From contig MU623370.1 in NCBI GenBank assembly GCA_025201765.1, forward strand, positions 124,001 to 188,000: 64,000 nucleotides of DNA. The letters are read 5' to 3'. Source of the DNA: Daldinia sp. FL1419. Lineage: Eukaryota; Ascomycota; Sordariomycetes; Xylariales; Hypoxylaceae. A model generated the notes under the pieces. It saw only the letters and a list, made by a program, of their open reading frames with translations, was not told the DNA's origin and did not search any database. Made by a program: the position numbers and the translations under genes. Positions 55,518 through 64,000 of the stretch are shown one piece after another. Each line of letters opens with the position of its first letter. Positions within the stretch are counted from its first letter, which is position 1.

Positions 55518-58500
55518 TCATACCGCCTTGCCTCTATTTCCGCGTCCTCGCCCTCTAGAATTGGAACTGGGTCCCGGCTCCGTTGCCTTGGCCGTACCAA
55601 TATTATTACCTCCGTTGTTATTAGCTCGGTTGCTGTTACCCCCTCTTGACTTATTATTGCGGTTACTTCTTCGGTTATTACTATTGTCCTTCTTCTTTTC
55701 TTTACCTTCTTCACGTGCTGTCCGTCTTGCCTCTTCTTCTTGCATTCGTCGGCTCTCCTGATCCCACCATTCCTGGAACGCCTGCTCTTGTTGGATTTCC
55801 TGGAGGCTGCGTTTGGCAACTGCCTCCCGCACAATTTCCTGCTCGCGCCGCTGTTCTCCAATAATATCGGCTAGACCTAGGCCCATCTCCTGTTCTGGCT
55901 TGGGCGCACGTTTAATGTAAGACTTTGAGTGCGGTGTGAGTTGGGAATTGGACTGGGCGGTGGTCATAGATGCTTGTGACCCATTATTGGACTTCTGACC
56001 AGGAAATCTAGTATCTGGAGAGGCTGTGCGTCGTGGTATGGACTTGCTCGACGATGCCTCAGCAGCCAGAAGCGGCTTTGGCCTCAGTGGACCCGCCGAT
56101 GACCCTGCAGGATATTCTGAAATACCCGTCATGGATATCTTCGAGGCTGGATGGCTATTTTGCCAAGGCGAGTCTTTCTTTGCACCAGCTTTTGTCCATG
56201 GCGACTGTGATTGTTGGGATTGAGACTCCTGGCGGGCTACTTGCTCCGCTTGCTGTTGTAGTTGTCTTTTCCTTTCCTTCTGAGACATTTTCTGTGGAGT
56301 GGCTTTGCTACTTGCTTCTCTTTTTTCAGCTGCTAATTCGGCGGATAATGCTGAATGCGCTGGCCGAGACCCTGACAACACCTCTCGCAAGTCTAGCCGG
56401 GAAGTTGGTAGGGATGATGGGCCCCATGGGTTACCTCCTGACGGCGCGCGTCTTGTAAGACCATCCTGCATTACTTCAGGGGTAGGATTTGGTCTTGATG
56501 CCGACGCTGGCGTACCAGTTTTTGGTGTCATGTGATCCCCGACAAGCTTTCCTTTAGAATCTTTCCAAGGGCTAGCAAGCGTGGATAATTGGTCTATCTC
56601 GTTTTGCTCCCTAAGCTGTGATGGTTGGGGGCTTGGAGAAACGGGAGCCGTGGCACCAGGTGACCCTTCCTCGTCCATAGCGAAAATGAGGTCTGCGTGC
56701 GAATCTCTCGGCCGGAGCTCAGGGGTAAAGGGCTCATTCCGAACCACCTTCGACTTCCTTCTACTCCGGTCTATGATCGGTGTAACACTAGTAGGTTCAT
56801 CTAAGCTCCCAACACGAGATTTGAACGACGTGGATAACTTTCTTTCGTCTTCTTTATGGGTAATTTTATAGGCCATTTCTTTCACACGTCTCTGCCTCTC
56901 TTCGTCAATGTCCTGTGCTAATTCGGGATGACGTTCGTGGAGGAGTAAGTCGGCTCTCCCACTTCGCGCAAACGGACACCGAGCTAGCTGGTTGTCCCTG
57001 ACAACTTCATCAAGCTCTAATAGAAGGTCTTCATCGAGATCGTCAAGTAGACTATTCTCATGTTAGTATCATTAATTTTTCTAACTAATCGAGTAACCCA
57101 GCCAGTGATATGGCCTAAAGACCCCTAAACCGCGAGACCGCGAGATTAATGCCGAAGAATATTTCCGATTCCCAAAAGAAATTTTTCAAAAGGGGTTTGA
57201 TACTCCGTTGTAGGATTACATTACTTACTGGTTTTCAAGCATCGATTCCATTTGGAGACAGATGTATTCCAATCCCTTATCCTTGAACTCGGTAACCGAA
57301 CAGGGGCTGATGATATTAAGTAGATTCGAAATATTTCGCGTATTGACTGCTGGCAAATTAATATTTCCCTTCAAGGCAGTAAAGGAGCGGAACGGAGCTT
57401 ACCGAAGCGGCCAATAACCTTCTGGCAGATTTGTGATAGACGATCGAGCATGAGCTCGTTAGCAATGCCCATAACATCCATAACTAATTCGGAGAAATCA
57501 TCCAGATTTTCCGCGACGACCTCATCGAAAAGTTCTTCCCCAATATCGGCATAAAGATGCTGAAGCACGTAATGGAATGCTTCTGGATCCATGTGCTTCA
57601 AATCGATTTTGATATAGTCGTAATCTGTCTGTGCTGCACGGCGACTCTGTAACCACATGCCACGGGAGCGACCCTTGAAAAGACCTTGGAACCATGGACA
57701 TCTTTGGCAAAGTAAGTCGCTATGGACGAGGATCTCATCTCCTTCGAGTTCCAGAAGGGCATCACCGTCTTCAAAAAAGGCCGTGTCCTCGATCGCTTTC
57801 TTAAAATCCTTATTCATAGAACGCGACGGTGAGCTCTGGACCCTAACGGCAGCCTCTAAATCGGCCATGCCAAGCCCAGTAGCTAGCTTCATAAGTTCTG
57901 TACGGATTTGACGGTATCTGTAGGCCAGGGGTTTGGATTGCCGCGTAAAATTCCAGGCGGGAATAACTCTGTCGCGGTATATATAAGTGATGAGGTTCAT
58001 CAGGGTAATTATATCAACACTTCCGGTAAATTCTATAATGACAACGCTATTATCTTCGCTGATTTTAAGGAGATCCGAAACCTCGTAAATTCCAATGTCT
58101 CTGAATTGCTGTAATCCGGCTCTTAGTAACGGACTCCTCGCGGACAAGAGCCACGAATGTACCGGGATCGCTAACTCTGGAAATGCAGCGGCACGAATTA
58201 CCATACCAAGACTATCGTGGTTGAAATGCCAATTGTTAAGATGTGCTTGGAGGTCATCTTCAAGGTCAGTCGAAGTCAGCACCTCGTATGCCAGCGTGTC
58301 TACGCGGCCTTTCAACACATCCGGGTCTTGGAATTTCCAAGTATCTTTATTTTCCCGCGTCCTAGTATTCAAAGCCCTAAATCCAGAGAGGGGAAATAAG
58401 GGAGCAATGTCCTGCCATAACGTTGGGTTATCTATCTCAAGTTGTTCCCTTGTCACGTCACAGTCCTTCCGCACTGCAGCGTAAGCACCGAAAGCAGAAC

Positions 58501-60534
58501 TTCTAACAGCAACAATATCCGTAATATAAGGGACGCGTTGGAATTTAAAGTCTTTGCGCTTATTAGGGTCTGCTGCGCCGGGTACTTTAGTATCTTTTGC
58601 TTTTGTTCGCTTAATACGACGCCAGACTGCCCCGGACTGAGTAGAGATCATAACCGAACCATTTTCCCCAACGCTAACGGACCTGACACCATCTTTTTTA
58701 GAGCTCCAAATGCATTGCGGTGTTGTTACTGCATCCTTGATTTTGGAAGGATTGGTTGTGGATGCGGCCGACCGATTGCCATCGTATTTGTGATTGACTA
58801 TCATCGTAAAAAGGTCACCATTACCTGTGACTGCAGCGATGGTGTCCCCGCCTGATGTGATTTGATAAACCTCACGACGACCAGGGTCACGACGGGAAGA
58901 CATAGATAATTGTACCGAGCGTTGGAGCGGCGAACTTGTAAAGGGATCAAACGTGGGGAACTTGATCATATTATACCCGTAACTTGTAAAGACACATACG
59001 GTATGATCCTCAAATAGACAAGACGTTGCTTTCTCGATAGCCGAGACCATCACAATTGATGAGTGGTTCGAAAGAAGGGTTGCGGCCACTTTCCTAGGGA
59101 CTGCCTGAACCTCGAGGGACCTAGAATCCGCATCCATTAGTGCAAGCTGGCCAACATTTTTTCCCCAGCAAAATAAGGAAGACCCCGTGTGCGCTACAGA
59201 ATGAATAGCTGAGGCTGCTGCCCCGAGTATTATTTCCTTCTTCAGCGGGCCGAATACTTGGCGAGGTGCTGTACTAATCGGCTCTTCGTCAGGTGTTGCC
59301 GGTGCAGGTAGAGGAATTCCGAGTTGTGAATACGTATTTGAACCCCAAGTCCAAAGCTCTCCGGTGCTGGTCACGGCTAATGAATGATTTTGGCCTAGTG
59401 ATATTTGAATGACCTTCTTGTCAGACAGGCCACCCTGAACAGGCATGAAACTGAACCTAGTACTCTCGTCCCCGAGACCAAGGCGGCCACCGCGCCCGAT
59501 GCCACAGACATACAGATTAGAGATAGGATCGGTTGTGAGGACAGCGCTATGTAACTTGGAGAGCACTACGTCCTGGATTATTAATGGACGGTTCTGGATT
59601 AGAACTGGGAGCTGTGACAAATCGTGAGGCATTGAATCCTCCATACTTGACTTGAGCTTTCTTTCCTCAAGATACTGGTTATAGAAATAATGGATTAAAT
59701 GGTCTGGGCGTTTCAAGGAAATACGCTCTGGGAATTGTCGATCATCTTCATCACCAAGGCCAAGGGAAAAATTATTGTTGCTACCAAACGTGAAGACTTC
59801 CTCGCCGAGGGCAACAGATTTCCCATGGTGTCTGTGCGAATCGTCAGCAAGAAATGCGACCTCAAAGCTAGTTAAACGCCTTCCTACCTCGCGTCTTCGG
59901 CCGTCGAACCCTCATCGCTATCTGATTCGTCATCTTCTAGGCTCGCACGCTCTTCTGAGACCTTTAAAGTCCGCAAAGCGATACTGGCGTTGTAGACGTC
60001 GAAAGGGCTATTTCCTTCATGATCCTTCGTCTTGATCAGCTGCCCGACCCTCGTAGCAGTAGCTCCACCGAGGGAACTTGTTAAATCGTTACGCTCTTTG
60101 TCAAGTAGCAACCGCGCAATCGAAATATTTCCATTATACAATGCTCTATGCAGGGCATTCCAACCACTCTCGTAGTCCTGAACATAAATATCGATTGCGG
60201 GATGGTTAAGAAGAGCTTCGACAAAGACAACGGCGTTCGAAGAAGTTGATGAAGCGGCTCGAAGTAAAACAGTTAGACCCGAGTAGTCACGGCTATTAAT
60301 TTCACCCTTTCCAAGATTGCTCCCGGCGTTCTTGGGAGCGACTACGGAAACGCCAAGACCGGAAGCTTTGCGCGACTTGGCAGAGGTTCGTGGGGAACTT
60401 CCGAATGCGCCAGGACTACCTACTCCCGAACCCGAACCCTTGGATGAGTTCTGGGAATAGCCGGCCGGAGCCAGTAGCCGACAGAATTTGTCGACATCAT
60501 TTTCCCAGTAAAATTTCCAAAGTAGATGACTCAT
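55518..60534 (-). CDS. IBtk-like ankyrin/RCC1/BTB protein
   Basis: Exons 60534-59888, 59831-57403, 57346-57229 and 57051-55518 give 1575 aa. Domain order: N-terminal ankyrin repeats (GLTVLLRAASS, then GWNALHRALYNGNISIARLLLDKE); RCC1 repeats (EVFTFGSNNNFSLGLGDE, then LYVCGIGRGGRLGLGDE, then LAVTSTGELWTWGSNTYSQLG); two BTB/POZ modules (FPELAIPVHSWLLSARSPLL and EILVHSDLLCQRCPWFQG); a long Ser/Pro-rich disordered C-terminus ending in Arg/Gly-rich NRGRGNRGKAV-like sequence. This is the layout of inhibitor of Bruton tyrosine kinase, a Cullin-3 substrate adaptor in animals; a similar adaptor role in fungi is inferred. Splicing joins GCGAG to ACACC through a 56-base intron. Confidence 0.88.
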
Positions 60535-62565
60535 GTGTATATTATAACGTGTCGTTCAAAGCACTTCAAATTGCACCTCGCTGTGAGTCTCGAAGGATCA
60601 CGGCCTGTTTAAAGGTGCGATTAGAAGCGCTTCGACTTGACGAGATGTTTGGAGGGGTTATCCCGCTGCGAATTATTACCCAGAACTCGAGTTATAGAAA
60701 CGTATGCGCAGATTCTAGCTTTGAGGATCGACACAGGAAACTACGAAGAGGCGAATCAGCGGAAGCGTTAGATTCGAATTCCAACTTGGACTTTGATTCA
60801 GTCGATCGAGGTGCGTCGAATGGGGTATTGCGCTTTGGGCGTAGATGAACGAGAATGGTATCGATTTCGATTGTATCCTACCTGGGGCAGTCAGGGGTAT
60901 ATTCGATTGATAGTACGTTGCTTTGTTAAAGGAGTTGTCACTGAAATATATAATTAACAACACACTTCGTGGAAAATTTAATTTTTTGGGTGGTTTAATA
61001 TCTCACGAAGATGGGAACTTATAAGAGTATGTGTCATAATGATGGAAGATGGGAATTCCAAGATCACAAGGCGAAGATAGGAAGATAGGAAGATAGGAAG
61101 GGTCGGGGGATGAATACGTAGGTACATAGGTACCTAGCTATCTTACCTCCATAACCCTTGCCTATCTGCGATTTGTGCGCAAACCCCGCGACGCTACCAC
61201 GCTACCACGCCACCACGCTACAGAAAGCCCGGACCACGAGAGATATTATTAGGTTTTAACCAATCATAACTCGATTCGAAAGGGCATGGCAAATCCTCAA
61301 GGCAGTGAGTCCAACAATCTTAGGTACCTACCTACACGTGTAGGTAGGTGCGATTGAGATATCTAATAGGTACCTACTTTAACCTAACCTAGTAGCTTGT
61401 ATTGTATAAGCACGTAAAGCCCTTGGGTCTAGGATAATTTGATCCAACCCCTATTGCACGCACACATTTAAAAATATTTTGAACCCTTCCCGCAAATAAG
61501 ATATTCATGAATCAAGATTGGTAAATTTAACAATCAAAACCGCAAACTATAGGTACTTTTGGTCAACTGTTGGCCGTTGCTCACTCACACCTCTGCAAGG
61601 CATTGGATGGAGTGGAGTTCTTATGCACCCCCAACGAAATCTCCAGCATACATAAGCTCTAATTTTCGCCATATTAAGCACCTATAAACAAACAAGTAAT
61701 TGTAACAAGTCTCAGCTGAGTTATAAGGCTACAAATAGGAATCTACGCCGAAGATCAACTTGGCGTAGCTACCTCTATTAATAAACGGTAAGGATTATTT
61801 TGCTCAAGTGTATTAATAGATAAGTAGGTAGGAAAATATCGAACTATTTTTCAGTCGTTCTCTTGTTAGGTTAGGTACTGAATTCGGCTTCGTAAAGCTC
61901 AATAATAGCTACCTACGTACGCATAACTTATTAATACATCTTCATACGACTACTTATTATACTATCAACTTCAAGCCCCTTAAATAGTCATTGACCTATT
62001 TAATACACATCTTCTAAGTACTAACCCAGAAAAGAATGATTTTATGACTGACGACATAAAAGCTATAAACTGAGTTATCGCAGCGGATGAATACAAGATG
62101 ACTTTATAACAACGCCACACGAGCGCTAATGAAATTGAAGGTAATAAAGTTGAAAAATGCCTGCATTTATTAGGTACTAGAAGTTCGGCGTTGCTGCAGA
62201 AGGTATTGTACACAGCTGCAGGCAACTGTTGCTACCTGGCAGCCTGGCTACCCTTTTTTCTTAGACTCTCTCTCACTAGGTCCCTGGTGCCAGGAGGTAC
62301 CTAGATACATGTGGGGTTCATCGATAACTCCGATCCGGCGGGCGATAATAGCGTTCTGGGGTTAGCGGGATGCAGGCACCTTAGTGATGCGCCGCCATCG
62401 CAAATTATAATTCGAATTTGGATTTCTCGTCAGATCTAAATAACCGTCGGTACCCGCGAAATATATGTACATCTTTACCAAACATATATTTCTTCTACCT
62501 TCAATTGAGTTTGACCACGAGTCTTTGGCCATCTTCTGAAAGCCCGAGAGGTCATATTCGCCAAG
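60535..62565. other. Divergent intergenic, IBtk-like / ODC carrier, 2 kb
   Basis: Promoters of the IBtk-like gene (minus) and carrier (plus). It holds an 8-bp tandem repeat (61073-61096, GAAGATAG x3), an 8-bp ACGCTACC repeat (61191-61221) and a perfect 24-bp palindrome (61326-61349) of the TAGGTACC family. No other gene is supported. Confidence 0.5.
61326..61349. repeat. Perfect 24-bp palindrome of the TAGGTACC family
   Basis: ACCTACCTACAC is followed directly by its reverse complement, so the whole 24 bp can form a cruciform. It is the clearest example of the TAGG/CCTA motif found in most spacers of the window. Confidence 0.85.
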
Positions 62566-63853
62566 ATGTCGCAAGATAAACCCCTTCCCTTCATATATAC
62601 TTTTGCTGCAGGTCCGTCGCATCCTAAATAATGACTTATTATCATCTCTATCGATGATCATGCCACATGGACTAACAACTTTAATATAGGTGCTGTCGCC
62701 GGCATCTCCGAGGCAAGTGATCAGTTGGGGGGGCTCTTGCGCATAAATAGTAAACAATGGGCTAACTTTCCGCTTTCTTTCAGATTCTGACCATGTATAC
62801 AATGCCATACCCCCGCTTGAGTCTGTCGTTGTCGCGTGCGCATCGTTGACGTAGACTAGGTACCCTCTAGACGTTGTTAAGACTCGAGTGTGAGCAGCAA
62901 TAAACACCTACAGATTGTACGCCCGAAACTTACAACAGAATAGGCAACTTCAGACCGGCAAGGGAACCAGTGCGGACTCGTACAATGGCATGCTGGACTG
63001 TTTCCAGAAGATTGTTCGCAATGAAGGGTATGGTGACAATGTCGATTCAAAATGCAAAACCTTGAGGCTCACCCGAAGCACAGATTTTCGAGATTATATA
63101 GGGGTATCACAGCTCCTATTCTGATGGAAGCCCCGAAGCGTGCCATCAAGTTTGCAGCCAACGACGAATGGGGCAAGTTTTACCGCAAAGCCTTCGGTGC
63201 TGAGAAGATGAACCAATCATTATCGATTTTAACGGGTGCCTCGGCTGGAGCTACCGAATCCTTCGTTGTCGTGCCCTTTGAGTTGGTCAAGATCAGACTG
63301 CAAGATAAGGCTTCCGCAGGTAAATACACAGGCATGATTGATGTCGTTTCCAAGACCATTAGGAACGAGGGCCTTTTGGCCATGTACAACGGTCTTGAAA
63401 GCACTATGTGGCGCCACATCCTCTGGAATGCCGGTTACTTTGGCTGCATCTTCCAAGTTAAAGAACTATTACCCAAGGCCGAGACTAAGAAGGGTGAGAT
63501 CGTTAATGGTCTGATTTCGGGTTCCGTCGGTGGTACGGTTGGTACGATGCTTAACACGCCTATGGATGTCGTCAAGTCGCGTATTCAGAATAGCCCCAAG
63601 GTTGCTGGTCAGACTCCTAAGTATAACTGGGCTTGGGGTGCCTGCGCTACTGTGATGAAGGAGGAGGGCTTCGGTGCCTTATACAAGGGTTTCCTACCCA
63701 AGGTTCTAAGACTTGGACCGGGAGGCGGTATCCTCTTGGTCGTTTTCACAGGTGTCATGGTAAGTCTCGTCACGTCATTTCCCTAACGTATTCTTTAGAT
63801 GGGTCCCTAACATGGGCCTATAGGATTTCTTCCGATCTATGAAGGAGGCATAG
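62566..63853 (+). CDS. ODC1: Mitochondrial oxodicarboxylate carrier (Odc1/2 type)
   Basis: An inner-membrane antiporter exchanging 2-oxoadipate/2-oxoglutarate-type dicarboxylates with TCA intermediates. Seven exons: 62566-62611, 62690-62712, 62784-62794, 62860-62889, 62944-63027, 63084-63759 and 63824-63853, giving 299 aa. The three carrier signatures PLDVVKTR, PFELVKIR and PMDVVKSR are present, as are family blocks QLQTGKGTSADSYNGM, GITAPILMEAPKRA and SPKVAGQTPKYNWAW. Exons 2-4 are 23, 11 and 30 bases. The intron after exon 2 has a GC donor (GAG/GCAAGT) instead of GT. A 181-codon minus-strand frame across exons 1-4 is a shadow. Confidence 0.94.
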
Positions 63854-64000
63854 AACGTCAGAACAAGCTCGATGCTGTATTAGGAAAACTCAGGCATTGG
63901 TAGTTCTCTGTTTAATTAGCGACTTGTATATCGGCTGCCATACATGTGTCTATAGATAGCAGAAAAGATACCTAGCATGCTTCTTGCCAAAAAACACTAT

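Noticed and set aside
59868..59887. A 20-base intron in the IBtk-like gene
   Set aside because: Too short for splicing; the 56-base intron ending CACAG keeps the same frame and has a CTGAC branch site.
62362..62907. 181-codon minus-strand open frame
   Set aside because: It overlaps the first four exons and introns of the oxodicarboxylate carrier on the other strand, which has full family support; the minus frame shows no family features.
1..64000. CRISPR array, secondary-metabolite cluster or bacterial operon
   Set aside because: No direct-repeat/spacer array and no polyketide synthase, peptide synthetase or terpene cyclase genes; gene structure is eukaryotic.

Overview
The window is nuclear DNA of a filamentous ascomycete (Pezizomycotina, most likely Sordariomycetes-like). 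Evidence: genes are split by short GT-AG introns, mostly 45-70 bases with a CTAAC/CTGAC branch site; there is a full set of fungal cell-wall and secreted enzymes (GH81, GH16, GH43, eqolisin protease); IND1 and STN1 are present; and there is a CVNH-LysM lectin of the type known from Magnaporthe. Exon models were built by hand, and every multi-exon coding model below adds up to a whole number of codons.

Layout. 0-9 kb: 3' truncated glyoxalase I, vacuolar Ca2+/H+ exchanger, secreted GH81 endo-1,3-beta-glucanase (all minus). 10-19 kb: STN1, a DNAJC9-like J protein, a DRAP-deaminase-like enzyme, a tRNA-Lys(CUU) gene carrying an mRNA-type intron in its T arm, an uncharacterised protein, a broken short-chain dehydrogenase, an SRR1-like protein. 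19-27 kb: SRPBCC protein, uncharacterised small genes, a cysteine-rich secreted protein, a pseudokinase, GH16 glucanase. 27-30 kb: gene-poor. 30-36 kb: BFR2 and IND1 (divergent), SPF30. 36-45 kb: short-chain dehydrogenase, a wrecked AAA ATPase with a target-site-duplicated insertion, eqolisin, GH43 and an MFS sugar transporter. 45-51 kb: sulfatase, uncharacterised protein, macrodomain protein, CVNH-LysM lectin. 51-64 kb: F-box-like protein, large IBtk-like ankyrin/RCC1/BTB protein, mitochondrial oxodicarboxylate carrier.

How the genes fit together. There is no classical secondary-metabolite cluster. The closest thing to a functional group is polysaccharide use: GH43 and an MFS sugar transporter lie head-to-tail on the minus strand, with eqolisin and a sulfatase beside them. 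The rest are housekeeping genes (telomere capping, ribosome biogenesis, complex I assembly, splicing, mitochondrial transport) mixed with accessory and decaying genes.

Most unusual observation. The tRNA-Lys(CUU) gene at 13720-13853 is perfect once a 61-base segment is removed. That segment starts GTAAGT, contains TGCTAAC, ends GAAG, and lies in the T arm rather than at position 37/38. It looks like a spliceosomal intron inside a Pol III gene. Other points: a 437-bp insertion with an 8-bp target-site duplication in the AAA ATPase relic, 5- and 11-base microexons, a GC-AG intron, and a family of TAGGTACC-type motifs confined to intergenic DNA.
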